Assembly (NCBI RefSeq): GCF_000298315.2
Contig: NZ_AEYE02000036.1
Coordinates: 62,001-126,000 of the forward strand
Direction of reading: 5' to 3'
Length of the DNA: 64,000 bases
Source: Rhizobium grahamii CCGE 502
Lineage (GTDB): Bacteria > Pseudomonadota > Alphaproteobacteria > Rhizobiales > Rhizobiaceae
Both the position numbers and the translations under genes were made by a program. The notes under the pieces are model-generated. The model saw nothing but the letters and a program-made list of their open reading frames with translations, made no database searches and was not told the origin of the DNA. Positions 54,073 through 63,939 of the stretch are shown here, piece by piece. Position 1 is the first letter of the stretch. The number at the start of each line of letters is the position of its first letter.

Positions 54073-54846
54073 TCAGATCCGGGCGCCACCCGTCGCATCA
54101 ATCATCTGGCCCGTTGTCCAACGCGCATCGTTCGATGCGAGGAAGGCGATTACATCGGCGACATCCTCCGCCCGGCCGACACGTGAGAAGACCGAGAGTG
54201 CTTCCGCACCGGCACGCGCGTCCGGCGATGCCAGCCACTCGGCATTCATATCCGTCTCCGTCACACCCGGGAGCACGGCATTGACCGTAATCCCGCGAGC
54301 CCCAAACCCAGGTGCCAGGGCTAAAGTCAACGTCTCTAGCGCTCCCTTTGAAGCCGCATAGGCCGGATGCGTCGGCGCCGCTATCCGCGTAAACCCGGTC
54401 GAGACATTGATGATGCGGCCGTTGTCGCGAATGTGGTCGGCGACTGCCTGGATTAGGAAAAACGGAGCCTTGTAGTTGATCGTCATCACCTCGTCGAAGG
54501 CGGCTTCGCTCGTATGCTTCAATGGCAAAGCGGGTGCGATGCCGGCGTTGTTCACCAGAATGTCGAGAACCGACGAGCCACTCTCCTTACGCGCAGCTTC
54601 GCTGAACTGCGCCCAGAGGCTGTCAGCCGCCTCCTTGCCGTGTCTGAGATCGGCCTTTACGGCGACCGCCTTGACGCCGAGCGCCTCGATGTCCCGTACC
54701 GTGGCATTGGCTGCATCCGTATTAGCGGTGTAGTGCACGCCAATCAGCGCGGCACCCTCATTCGCAAACGCAAGGGCAGCGGCCCGGCCTATACCGCGCG
54801 AACTTCCGGTGATGAGGGCTATCTTGTCAGGGAGTCGTTGGGACAT
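54073..54846 (-). CDS. Short-chain dehydrogenase/reductase
   Basis: A 257-residue classical SDR with TGSSRGIGRAAALAF, NNAGIAPALP and the catalytic region INVSTGFTRI followed by PAYAASKGAL. The end GRAEDVADVIAFLASNDARW with GQMIDATGG is typical. It is divergent from a TetR-type gene. A pair of near-identical half-sites in the gap strongly suggests direct control by that regulator. Confidence 0.87.
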   Translation of the reverse strand: MSQRLPDKIALITGSSRGIGRAAALAFANEGAALIGVHYTANTDAANATVRDIEALGVKAVAVKADLRHGKEAADSLWAQFSEAARKESGSSVLDILVNNAGIAPALPLKHTSEAAFDEVMTINYKAPFFLIQAVADHIRDNGRIINVSTGFTRIAAPTHPAYAASKGALETLTLALAPGFGARGITVNAVLPGVTETDMNAEWLASPDARAGAEALSVFSRVGRAEDVADVIAFLASNDARWTTGQMIDATGGARI

Positions 54847-54867
54847 CGTTCACTCCGTTGCTAAAGT

Positions 54868-54932
54868 AAATAGTGATCCCTACAATAAGGGTGAAGGAAC
54901 GACTGCCAATATTTTAATAGGGGTCACTATTT
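54868..54932. promoter_or_regulatory. Inverted half-sites, likely TetR operator
   Basis: AAATAGTGATCCCTA (54868-54882) and TAGGGGTCACTATTT (54918-54932) are inverted copies matching at 14 of 15 positions, with centres 50 bp apart. One abuts the SDR promoter side and the other ends 2 bp before the TetR start codon. This would allow repression of both genes. Confidence 0.65.
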
Positions 54933-54934
54933 TA

Positions 54935-55579
54935 ATGACTGAGCCAGCCCGCAAACGAGGCAGACCACGCGTGCTCGATCGCGACGTCGGACTCGACATC
55001 GCGGCACGCCTGTTCTGGGAACGCGGCTACGAAGGAACCTCGACCGCCGACCTCACCAAGGCCATGGGGATCAATCCGCCGACCCTCTATTCGACCTTCG
55101 GTTCCAAGGAAGAGTTGTACCGTCAGGCGCTCGATTTCAGCATTGCTCATGAAAACAGTCGCCGGATGGAAATCCTGCAATCCCGTCTCCCGATCGACGA
55201 AGCCCTGCGCCTTTACCTTTACGATATCGCTGACGGCGATACCCAGCCAGGTAAACCGCGAGGTTGCATGGTTTCAACGGCCGTCTTGCAGCATGCGGAA
55301 GAAAATGCATCCGTCGCGCGTATCACGGCAGCCTTGCGTGAGGCGTCAATGCAGACCCTCAAAGCCCGCTTCGACCGTGCCGTCGAGAATGGCGAATTGC
55401 CGGCGCAAACCGATACCGACACGCTCGCGCGCTTTTATGGTGCGATCATCCAGGGCATGTCTGCTCAAGCTTGCGACGGCGCCTGCAATGTGCGGCTGAA
55501 GCGGCTGATTGACATCGCACTCACCGCCTGGCCCGGAAAGCGTCAAACCTCGAGCGGGAATTCGGATGAAGACACTTAA
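54935..55579 (+). CDS. TetR/AcrR-family regulator
   Basis: A 214-residue TetR protein. RPRVLDRDVGLDIAARLFWE, then GYEGTSTADLTKAMGINPPT with LYSTFGSKEELY form the N-terminal HTH. The C-terminal domain contains GCMVSTAVLQHAEENASVAR, typical of the TetR_C (YxaF/AcrR) group. I chose the ATG at the start of the family pattern; the open frame extends upstream into the operator region. It probably represses the divergent SDR gene. Confidence 0.87.
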   Translation: MTEPARKRGRPRVLDRDVGLDIAARLFWERGYEGTSTADLTKAMGINPPTLYSTFGSKEELYRQALDFSIAHENSRRMEILQSRLPIDEALRLYLYDIADGDTQPGKPRGCMVSTAVLQHAEENASVARITAALREASMQTLKARFDRAVENGELPAQTDTDTLARFYGAIIQGMSAQACDGACNVRLKRLIDIALTAWPGKRQTSSGNSDEDT

Positions 55580-56335
55580 CCACTAAGATAATAACGGCGA
55601 TGATGCAGGACGTGCAGGTTGTTATGGAGAAACAGCAGTCCGAAGAGGTAACTATTCTCCACAATCGCCGTGCGCTCTTCGTGGTGATCCGCGTAACGAT
55701 GCTCGGCGTAGGATCTCAATCGTGAAAGCGCGGCCCCAAGATAGGCGAAGCTGAGGAAATAGAGCCAAAGTGGCATCTCGCAAAGGACCACGATCCAGAA
55801 CAGGACGCAGGCCACACCGAGGCCATGCCACGCCCATGAGGAGCGCCGTTTCCGCCGACCATCGCGTAGAAGACGCCACTCCTGCGTCAGAAAACTCAAC
55901 AACATGATGGCAGGGCCGATCGTCAGCCGTCCCAACAAGGTGGTGTTCCATTGCGCCAGCCGCCGACCAGTCTTGCCCAGCTGGCGCCACGGTGGTCGTA
56001 AAGTAGTAGGACTCCGGATCCTCGATCGGGTCCGTCAGATATTCATCCCGGTGATGGTCGAGATGGGTCTCCTTGTAGATCGGATACGGCAACCACAGTG
56101 AGAGTGGGACCCACCGATGGCATCGTTGATCCAACGATGCCGCGTGGGATGACCGTGAATGACCTCATGCTGAAGAGATCCATGCCAGCAACCAGCCAGC
56201 CACCCGCAATCATCACCACAATCAGCGGCAAGGACTGCCACCACCACGTAACGGCAAAAACCCGCCATAAATGGTTACCGCCAGAAATACCGTCGGCCAT
56301 TCGACTGAACTCGCCGACCGATATGCGCTGCCCGC
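55576..56335 (-). pseudogene. Fatty-acid desaturase, multiply frameshifted
   Basis: Pieces in three frames give a membrane desaturase in order. VEWPTVFLAVTIYGGF comes first, then a hydrophobic segment, the first His box QHEVIHGHPTRH, WVPLSLWLPYPIYKETHLDHH with the second box, and the C-terminal frame ending ENSYLFGLLFLHNNLHVLHH with the third box. At least three frame changes and an early stop after the third box make it non-functional. Its 3' end overlaps the TetR gene end by 4 bp. Confidence 0.85.
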
Positions 56336-56550
56336 CATTTGCCCTGCATGCATGATTCCCAACAACGGCATGAGCGTAGGGGTCGGCGAATGCAAAGAAA
56401 ATAAAGTATGTCTATTTTAAAGCGTTTTGAGAAAATCGGCGTGCGACCCAATGTCGAAACAGAATATAGCATTTTCCTCGAGCCGCTTTTACCGCGGTAC
56501 ACCTCGCCATATTACAAAGTACGCTTCGGCTAAACTTCACCAAAATTGTG

Positions 56551-57060
56551 CGCCGCGTCGTGCTTGTGCACGTGATTGCCGCTGAACCGTCGATCGTCGT
56601 TTCAGACGAGCGGCCGGCCTCATTATTTCCGTAAAGGGCAATCTTCTAAACATGCTGCGAATACTGCGGTACCGCTGCGGGACCCGCCTTGGCCACAGCT
56701 ATCTCCTGATCTCCCACAATTTCAATGTCATCGGCCGCGTGACGGATCGCGTGGCGGTGATGTATCTTGGGGTCGTTGAAAGCGGTCCGACGGCCGCACT
56801 TTTTCGAGCGCCGCGCATCCCTATACGCAGGCTCTTCTTTCAGCCAATCTCACGCTCTATGCGGATCGGCGTGGCAAACATATCCTGCTTTCCGGGCAGC
56901 TACCGATTCCCAGCAGGCCGCCTTCCGGTTGTCGCTTTCATACGCGCTGCCCGCTTGCTCAGCAGCGATGCGCAAGCGAGGTCCCCGTGCTTCAGGCCGG
57001 ACCGGGAAATCGTAGCTGCGCATGCCATCCCCGCTGGCAACGGCGCCTGTCATCACTCCT
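56551..57060 (+). pseudogene. Oligopeptide-type ABC ATPase, C-terminal remnant
   Basis: The frame begins inside the Walker B region (VIAAEPSIVVSDE), loses the following helix, and continues with SYLLISHNFNVIGRVTDRVA and VMYLGVVESGPTAALF. After a shift it ends with the Opp-specific C-terminus SGCRFHTRCPLAQQRCASEV. Walker A and the ABC signature are missing. It is a relic of an OppF/DppF-type transporter ATPase. Confidence 0.75.
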
Positions 57061-57866
57061 CAAGCGATCGCGGGGTAGCCATGACGCGCAGCCTGTCGAT
57101 CGAGTTCCGCCAGCCTCTCGTATTCGGTATCGCCGAGCAGGCTGATGCTGCGCAGGGAGAGCGTGTCACAAACTGCGACAAGGTTCGGGTCCGCGATCGT
57201 TTCGGCAAGCGCCCGGCGCAGGATCACGAGATCTTTCGCGGGCGTGGATGCGGCCGTTATGAACGGCAGGCCCGGTCCTTTCGCCGTTTTCGCCAGAACG
57301 CGCACGCCGGCGACACGTTCCGGATCGAAGCGCAGCGTATTGCTGAAGGTGATGCAGTCGATCGCTGCAACATCCGCTTCGCCGCGGGTCACCGCATCGA
57401 TGCTTTCGCGATGCCCGCCCGTTTCGAGGACCAAGGAAAAGAAGCGCCCGTCAATTGCATGCGGCGCGATGAAATGGCGAAAGAGATTGTAGCCGGAATT
57501 GCTCCCCGGCTCGTTGATCGCGGCCCGCGTGCCTCGGAGGTCCTCGACGGAGGCAATGGTTGAATCGGCATTGACGATGATGAAGCTGCATTTGAGCGGA
57601 CCGTCACAGCCCGCAAGCCCATAGACCGGCGAAGCGACAAGCTGCACCTTGCCCCGGAGATGCTGCACGTAGGGATATCCGCATGTCTGGCCGAAGAACA
57701 GGTCCGGCCTGACCCAGGCCTCGTCGTAGCGAATGTCATCGTCCAGGCTGTCCGGCGCGTCAACTCCCAGCCCGCGAATGCGTTTGCTGAGTGCCTCCCA
57801 GAATAGATGCGTCGCCTCCGCGATCGGCGGTGGGCTGACATACATGGCGAGGCTGGCAAAGGACAT
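57060..57866 (-). CDS. PhnD-like phosphate/phosphonate-type binding protein without signal peptide
   Basis: A 268-residue type II binding-protein fold of the PhnD/SsuA/transferrin group. LFFGQTCGYPYVQHLRGKVQ, SVEDLRGTRAAINEPGSNSG and ESIDAVTRGEADVAAIDCIT are the conserved blocks. No signal peptide is seen at the chosen ATG, nor in the longer open frame. This short type is common in rhizobia and could be cytoplasmic. It is not linked to intact permease or ATPase genes; only an unrelated ATPase relic lies next to it. Confidence 0.75.
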   Translation of the reverse strand: MSFASLAMYVSPPPIAEATHLFWEALSKRIRGLGVDAPDSLDDDIRYDEAWVRPDLFFGQTCGYPYVQHLRGKVQLVASPVYGLAGCDGPLKCSFIIVNADSTIASVEDLRGTRAAINEPGSNSGYNLFRHFIAPHAIDGRFFSLVLETGGHRESIDAVTRGEADVAAIDCITFSNTLRFDPERVAGVRVLAKTAKGPGLPFITAASTPAKDLVILRRALAETIADPNLVAVCDTLSLRSISLLGDTEYERLAELDRQAARHGYPAIA

Positions 57867-58551
57867 GAGCAAACTCCGAACGTGGAAAATCCGTGCAATA
57901 CACGGATTTCTGAATAGCAATGGCATTTCTGCGCGAGAGGATGGATCCCCGTCAAGCAATCGAAATTGATATTTTTCCGGATCGTTTATGACGACTTGAT
58001 CTGTTTCCGGATCACGTGTGTGACATTCCCATCTGTCCCGGAAGGTGATGCCGCAGAGGTTCAATAATTGACTGGCTTAATGACGTAGCCGTTCCCGCGT
58101 CCCTGTAACGATCATGTTCAGGCGCCAGCTTGCCGGTGAAAACCAACGTTGAGCGCTTTTTGCCTGTGGCCCGACAGGTGTAAGTCGTTGACCAGCATCC
58201 TTTAAGCGCGTGGTCTATCACGCAAGCTGTTCGAGAGGTTCTTCAACAAACTCAGACAGTTCCGCGGCAACTCGCGGACATCAACCTAGCGTGCCCAATC
58301 AGTGCGGAGGTTCGGGAAAGATAAGCGCCTTTCCATCAGATCGCGGTCAGCGCTGAGGCGCGGGCATCGGACCAAAGTCTGATCGCGCGCCGGGGTCACA
58401 GTTTGGCCCGAATCCGCCAGAATTTTTGCGCCTGCGTCGATACTTCAGTCCGTCTCGTCCGGGACGGAACAATTAGCAGCAAAATCCGCTGCAAGAATGC
58501 CAACGGGAAAGGCTCTGGCAAGGAGAGTGTCCTAATAGGCCGAGGGGATAC
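57867..58551. other. Gap upstream of the glycan module
   Basis: About 690 bp with only weak short frames. The last part must carry the promoter for the acyltransferase, glycosyltransferase and exporter genes. No repeat or operator is obvious. Confidence 0.35.
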
Positions 58552-59718
58552 ATGTCACCTGCACGCGACCGGCAACTGGACGGACTTAGGACTGTTGCCG
58601 TCTCAATGGTCCTCTACCACCATTTCTTCGCAGTCGATGGATCAGTTCTGGGTCATCTCGGGGTACGTTTGTTCTTCGTCCTTAGCGGCTTCCTGATAAC
58701 ACGGCTCCTGTTAGAGGCGCGTTTTACCGTCGACTATCAACCTGATACTGTGCTGAAAGCGTTCTACATTCGCCGTGCATTGCGGATATTTCCTCCCTAC
58801 TTCGCGATGTTGGGCTTCATCTGCCTCGTCAACCTTGAAGGAGCTAGGGACGGCATCAAGTGGCACGCGCTGTATCTATCAAACTTCTGGTACGCGCTTT
58901 GCAACGAATGGACGCCCTGGGTATTGTGTCACACGTGGAGCTTGAGCATCGAGGAGCAGTTTTACGTCGCCTGGCCGCTGGTGATTCTCTTGGCTCCGCG
59001 CCGGTTGATTGCATCGATCTGCGTCGCCATCATAGCGTTCTCGCTGGCCTATCGATTCTATTGGCCATTTACCGCCACACCATCCCTCGCGCGTGACCTT
59101 CTTCCTCCAGCATCCGTGGATGCGCTCGTGGCCGGCGCCCTGCTGGCCGTCCATCGAAGAAGAACTGAGGTTTGGCCCCGATGGATTGGCCTAAGCCTCG
59201 CCCCTCTGACCGCCGCCGCTATCATGTTCCTTTGGTTGAAGTCAGTGCCCATGACACCAGCCCTAGAATGGCTGACGTGGATCGGTGCGGAGGTTTTTCC
59301 CGTGATACCACTCGTCGTGCTGGTTGGATGTTGTTCCTCTGGCGTGAGCGGGGCATTCGGCCGCATCCTGGAACGCCGGTCGATTTCCACCATCGGACGC
59401 ATCAGCTACGGTGTTTACCTCTTTCATCCAGTTGTGCTTTCGCTGGTCGTCAAGGCTCAGCCCTGGATCCCCGTCAACGTCTCCGAGCAGGGTCCGGGTC
59501 GTTTTGTGATTGCGACCGCGGCCACATTGATGCTGGCTTCGATTTCCTGGCTGACATTCGAGAGGCCGCTCAACCAGCTCAAACGCTACTTCCCCTATAT
59601 CAGCCCCGCGCAAGCCCACACCTCATCGCCGATCCAGCTGAACAAGGCCGACGCGCGGGAGTATGACGCTTCAGCCTATCGCCCCAGCTATGCCAACCGC
59701 GATGAACGTGGGAGCTGA
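58552..59718 (+). CDS. Acyltransferase family 3 (OafA/NodX-like) membrane protein
   Basis: A 388-residue multi-pass membrane acyltransferase. It has the start RQLDGLRTVAVSMVLYHHF with the catalytic His pair, LFFVLSGFLITRLLLEARF, FYIRRALRIFPPYFAMLGF, and CHTWSLSIEEQFYVAWPLVI. It transfers acetyl or other acyl groups to a glycan or lipid sugar at the inner membrane. It lies 3 bp upstream of a glycosyltransferase gene, so it probably decorates the same glycan. Confidence 0.88.
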   Translation: MSPARDRQLDGLRTVAVSMVLYHHFFAVDGSVLGHLGVRLFFVLSGFLITRLLLEARFTVDYQPDTVLKAFYIRRALRIFPPYFAMLGFICLVNLEGARDGIKWHALYLSNFWYALCNEWTPWVLCHTWSLSIEEQFYVAWPLVILLAPRRLIASICVAIIAFSLAYRFYWPFTATPSLARDLLPPASVDALVAGALLAVHRRRTEVWPRWIGLSLAPLTAAAIMFLWLKSVPMTPALEWLTWIGAEVFPVIPLVVLVGCCSSGVSGAFGRILERRSISTIGRISYGVYLFHPVVLSLVVKAQPWIPVNVSEQGPGRFVIATAATLMLASISWLTFERPLNQLKRYFPYISPAQAHTSSPIQLNKADAREYDASAYRPSYANRDERGS

Positions 59719-59721
59719 AGA

Positions 59722-60825
59722 ATGTCTTTTCCGCTGATCTCCGTCGTGCTGCCGGTCTATAATGGCGAACGCCACGTTGCCGCCGCACTCGAGAGCATTC
59801 TACGCCAGGACTACAGGCGCTTTGAAGTCATTGCGCTTGACGACGGGTCGACCGATGGCTCGCTGGAGGTCCTCCGACGATATCGAAATGGCGACGATCG
59901 TATCCGTATCGTCTCACGCGAGAATCGCGGACTGATTGCGACTTTGAACGAGGGCGTCGCCTTGGCGAAAGGCGATCTTATCGCCAGAATGGATGCAGAC
60001 GATATTTCCTACCCATCCCGATTCACGCGCCAGGTCGCGCTATTTGCACAGCAGCCTCAGCTCGCAATCAGTGGTACCGGCATCGATCAGCTTCTCGGCA
60101 ATCGGGTGGTACGTGGCAGACCAAATCCGATCTATCAGACTGGCGATTGGCACATATTGTCGATGTTCTTTACTATCTTCTTGCACTCGACGGTGATGTA
60201 CAACCGCAACGTCATTCCTGGAGACATGCTGGCATATGACGCAGGCTACGTCCATGCCGAGGATTTTGATCTGTTCGGGCGAATTGCGCGACAATTTCCA
60301 GCGGCGATGATCGATGAGAGCCTGGTTGCCTATCGTATTCACAGCGACAGCGTCTCAAGCAGGCACAAACGGCAAATGCGCCGAACCCACCTGAAGATCG
60401 TGGCGGAGAACCTCGAACGGCAGTCTCTCTGCGACGATCCCGGCGCCCTTCATGACATTGGTGTGGCGGTCACCCCTGAGACAGTACGCCGTGCTGCCAA
60501 TTGCATTCTAACGATCGAAAGAAAAATCGCCGAGCAATCAGGCCGATCATCCTCCAGCTATGCGCACGGGATCTTATGCTTCTTCTATTTCCTGTATCAG
60601 CTCATCATTGATGAGCAGCGACCAGAGCTCACACACGCGTTTCTCACGCAGACGGGAAAGTGGCAGCTCATCCGGCGTCGAGAGCGATACGGCCTTCTAT
60701 CCGCCGCTTATGCACCATGGCTGTGCAGGTTTTCAGATGGCGCGACCCGGCGCATGGATCTCATGGCGCGGTACTATCAATCGGTGCCTGCCAGAACTGT
60801 ACGGCCACTTCAGGGGCTCGCATGA
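59722..60825 (+). CDS. Glycosyltransferase family 2
   Basis: A 367-residue GT2 enzyme with SVVLPVYNGERHVAAALESI, FEVIALDDGSTDGSLEVL and the DxD-type metal site ARMDADDISYPSRF. MLAYDAGYVHAEDFDLFGRI and the ED acceptor-site region follow. It adds a sugar to a lipid-linked or growing polysaccharide. It is encoded between the acyltransferase and the ABC exporter in one rightward operon. Confidence 0.9.
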   Translation: MSFPLISVVLPVYNGERHVAAALESILRQDYRRFEVIALDDGSTDGSLEVLRRYRNGDDRIRIVSRENRGLIATLNEGVALAKGDLIARMDADDISYPSRFTRQVALFAQQPQLAISGTGIDQLLGNRVVRGRPNPIYQTGDWHILSMFFTIFLHSTVMYNRNVIPGDMLAYDAGYVHAEDFDLFGRIARQFPAAMIDESLVAYRIHSDSVSSRHKRQMRRTHLKIVAENLERQSLCDDPGALHDIGVAVTPETVRRAANCILTIERKIAEQSGRSSSSYAHGILCFFYFLYQLIIDEQRPELTHAFLTQTGKWQLIRRRERYGLLSAAYAPWLCRFSDGATRRMDLMARYYQSVPARTVRPLQGLA

Positions 60826-60889
60826 TGGCTGGGAAGTACCGCGAATTCGCACGAACACGCGCCTATCACTCGCCGAGGCAACAGCCGCC

Positions 60890-62674
60890 ATGCTAGAATT
60901 CTGCAAGTTGAGTTTTCGGCTATTGCGTCGGGCGCTGGGCCGACAGATAGGCCTACTTTTGGTTGTCGTCATTTTGGGACTAAGTACTGCTGTCCTTGAA
61001 GGCACTGGCATTGGTCTCATCATCCCAATGCTTGGCATTATCGCCGGCGAAAAGGAACCGTCGGGGATGGCCGGGCTCTCGGCGGTCTTCCAGCAAGTGG
61101 GCGCCGGGTTGGATGACCGGTCAAGGCTGATTGCGATTGCAGCCGCCGTCCTCGGATTGATCACACTGAAGAATGTACTTTCATTTGCCAACGCCGTGCT
61201 CACCAATATGATCTACGGCAGAGCTGGCCATGCCATGCGCAGTTCTCTTGCCGGCCAGCTTTTAACGATTGGATACCCATTTTTCCTCCAGCAAAGCCCC
61301 GGGCGACTGCTCAATATCATCTCCAACGAGTCCTGGCGGGCCTCGGACGCAATACAGACCACCCTTGCCGCAATCGTAAACGCATCGGCCACCGTCATTT
61401 TGCTCGCCTTTCTCTTGCTTCTTTCATGGCAGATGACACTCGGCGTTGCTCTGGGGCTCGTGCTGATCCAGGCTCTTCACGCGCTGCTCTCAGCCAGCCT
61501 CAAAGGCCCGAGCCGCGACGTCACGTCGTTCAACAGTGAACTGGCTGCCAAGATGCTTCATCTCGTACATGCCGGGCGGCTCATCCGCGCCTTCGGACAA
61601 GAACAGCGCGAGAAAGCAATCTTCGATTTCTCTTCAGATTCTGTCAGAAAGGCGGGCTTGGTTCTGCAGTCCCGCCAGGCCGTGTTGCCGCCACTGACGG
61701 AGGTGTTGCATTCAGGTCTTTTCTTGGCGGTCGTCGTCAGCGCCTGGCTTTCGGGCGTAAGTTTTCCGATTATCGTGGCTTTCGTAGTCTTGCTTTATCG
61801 GCTGCAGCCACATGTGCGTGCGCTGCAAATGGCATGGAGCGCCGTGCAAGGCTGGAGCGGTTCTTTGGAAGAAGTCAGATGGCTCCTGGATTCGTCTGAT
61901 AAGCCGAAGCCGCCGGCGGGCGATGGTCCGGTTCAAGGACTCCGCCAGCATATTAAATTTGAGGGCGTGACGTTCAAGTATCCGGGCTCCGGCTCGCGAC
62001 CCGTCGTGCTGCGCGCCGCGACCTTCGACATTCGCAAGGGTCGTTCGACGGCAATAATTGGGCGATCGGGCGCCGGAAAAACGACGGTCGTCAATCTGCT
62101 GTGTCGATTTGTCGAGCCTGATGAGGGGAGCATTCTGGTCGACGACATCCCACTCGATCAAATGGATCCGATTCAGTGGCGAAGACAAATTGCGCTCGCC
62201 AGCCAGGATCTTGAGTTGATCGATGGTACTATTCTTGAAAATATTACCTATGGTCACAACGCTTCGCTTGCCGAGGCCAGAAGTGCAGCCAAACTTGCTG
62301 AGGCAGACGAATTCATCGACAAGCTACCTGACGGATATGAGACCGTCGTCGGCTATAGGGGAGCCACCGTTTCGGCAGGTCAGCGACAGCGTATCGCGCT
62401 AGCCAGGGCCCTGGTGCGCGATCCGGAAATCCTCATTTTGGACGAGGCCACGAACGCCATGGATGGCCTGTCTGAGGCAGCGATTGTCGAAACCCTGAAA
62501 TCAAGAGCCGGTCGCCGCACGACAATCGTCATCAGCCATCACCGCAGCACCATCTCGTTCTGCGACGAAGTCGTCATACTCCAGGGTGGCCGCGTCAAGA
62601 ACCAAACCCGTTTTTCCGAGATCGCGACATTGAGCATGGACCAGCTCTACGAGCTTGAAAGGTTCTCTTCTTAG
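60890..62674 (+). CDS. ABC exporter, fused membrane and ATPase domains (MsbA-like)
   Basis: A 594-residue half-transporter. About six membrane segments lie in residues ~15-310. The nucleotide-binding domain has Walker A GRSGAGKTT (391-399), Q-loop ALASQDLELIDG, a signature VSAGQRQRIALARAL in place of the usual LSGGQ, Walker B ILILDEATNAMD and the H-loop His550. It probably exports the glycan or lipid made by the two upstream enzymes. I chose the ATG that begins the family pattern; the open frame starts inside the glycosyltransferase gene. Confidence 0.88.
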   Translation: MLEFCKLSFRLLRRALGRQIGLLLVVVILGLSTAVLEGTGIGLIIPMLGIIAGEKEPSGMAGLSAVFQQVGAGLDDRSRLIAIAAAVLGLITLKNVLSFANAVLTNMIYGRAGHAMRSSLAGQLLTIGYPFFLQQSPGRLLNIISNESWRASDAIQTTLAAIVNASATVILLAFLLLLSWQMTLGVALGLVLIQALHALLSASLKGPSRDVTSFNSELAAKMLHLVHAGRLIRAFGQEQREKAIFDFSSDSVRKAGLVLQSRQAVLPPLTEVLHSGLFLAVVVSAWLSGVSFPIIVAFVVLLYRLQPHVRALQMAWSAVQGWSGSLEEVRWLLDSSDKPKPPAGDGPVQGLRQHIKFEGVTFKYPGSGSRPVVLRAATFDIRKGRSTAIIGRSGAGKTTVVNLLCRFVEPDEGSILVDDIPLDQMDPIQWRRQIALASQDLELIDGTILENITYGHNASLAEARSAAKLAEADEFIDKLPDGYETVVGYRGATVSAGQRQRIALARALVRDPEILILDEATNAMDGLSEAAIVETLKSRAGRRTTIVISHHRSTISFCDEVVILQGGRVKNQTRFSEIATLSMDQLYELERFSS

Positions 62675-62921
62675 GTGTTGGCGAAGAGGCCCACAAAAGG
62701 CGGTGGGGCATTCAGCAGCTCGTCTTCCCGGATACCGTCGGCGCCGACGTCCGTGAGTGCGTGGTCGTAGCAAGCGAACCCACAGGCGACAGCCCTGATT
62801 TTAGGGCTTACCTCGACGACGGCTCTTCGTTCTGGTGATCACGTTCGGCAGGCGAGCGAGCTTCTATCTAATTTAATCCAGGCCGGGACAATCATTCAAC
62901 AATGGGGGAATCTTGATTGAT

Positions 62922-63279
62922 CTATAACTGCAGGTTTCCCCGAGAGTGATAGGCAAAGCACTGCCGATGTCGATTTCTGTTGCCGAATGAGGCCGGTCCT
63001 GTCCCAACGGTCGGCGGCATGGCTGGCCGGATCCTCGTCGACGACCACGACGACAAGACCGGTCTTGATCCCGTGTCCTTTCCCAGTTTTTCGGTCGCGG
63101 ACTTGACGACGTCAACCACGGACGCATTGGGGGTGGCGCTTGCTCCAGGGGACGCCGACCTTTCTTCTCGCTCCAATATGCGGGCCCTGATCCCGTCGCG
63201 TGCAAGGACGTAGGCTGCCGTCAAGCCCAGGGCCTACCCCGATTATCACGACGCGTTCGATGCTTTCAGAATTCGTCAT
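62922..63279 (-). pseudogene. FAD-dependent oxidoreductase, N-terminal remnant
   Basis: An ATG begins MTNSESIERVVIIGVGPG, the FAD-binding Rossmann strand. A frameshift follows, then TAAYVLARDGIRARILEREE, completing the dinucleotide-binding unit and a piece of the next region. The remainder of the enzyme is missing. A short minus-strand piece at 62.69-62.80 kb (LLNAPPPFVGLFANT before a stop) is another unassigned relic. Confidence 0.65.
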
Positions 63280-63536
63280 TTCAGATCATTGGCCGGCGAT
63301 CAGGCGTCTGGCAACGGAGGATCGCGGATGAAGTACTTTTTAATTAGAATAAATCTAGTCCAGAGGGCGTCGACTAAAGTAAGCTCTTCGAACGGATTCG
63401 AGGCCCAACCTGCGAAGGCTTATGGACTCCTTTCCTAGCAGCCGATGTTTATGGCGTTCAAGCGAGGAACGCCTGTTGAAATGATAGCCCCTCTCCGTCT
63501 CTTGAAGACGCTGTGAAATCGCAGGAAACACCGCAT

Positions 63537-63731
63537 ATGCCGAAAATCGATAAACCAAAGCGAGAGGACGATCGCCCGTCGTCAGAGAAGCCAGCCGACC
63601 AAGCTGGCACCGTCCCTTCGAGCGACGCACCGCTCGTCGACAGCGCTCTCGCCGGCATCCGCGACAGGCGGGCGAGGCAGGCCGCCGCGGTTGGGACTGG
63701 TCGTTCGCGGCGAGCCAAAAGCGATAATTGA
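63537..63731 (+). CDS. Small disordered hypothetical protein
   Basis: A 64-residue, Lys/Arg/Asp/Pro-rich protein (MPKIDKPKREDDRPSSEKPA, then DRRARQAAAVGTGRSRRAK) with no family I can name. The composition suggests a disordered, nucleic-acid-binding tail or a chance frame. The upstream ATG at 63513 is an alternative start. Confidence 0.35.
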   Translation: MPKIDKPKREDDRPSSEKPADQAGTVPSSDAPLVDSALAGIRDRRARQAAAVGTGRSRRAKSDN

Positions 63732-63738
63732 CCCTTAG

Positions 63739-63939
<201 letters not shown>

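Noticed and set aside
56652-57563. 303-codon open frame on the plus strand
   Set aside because: Its first third is the decayed Opp-type ATPase; the remainder runs antisense through the PhnD-like gene.
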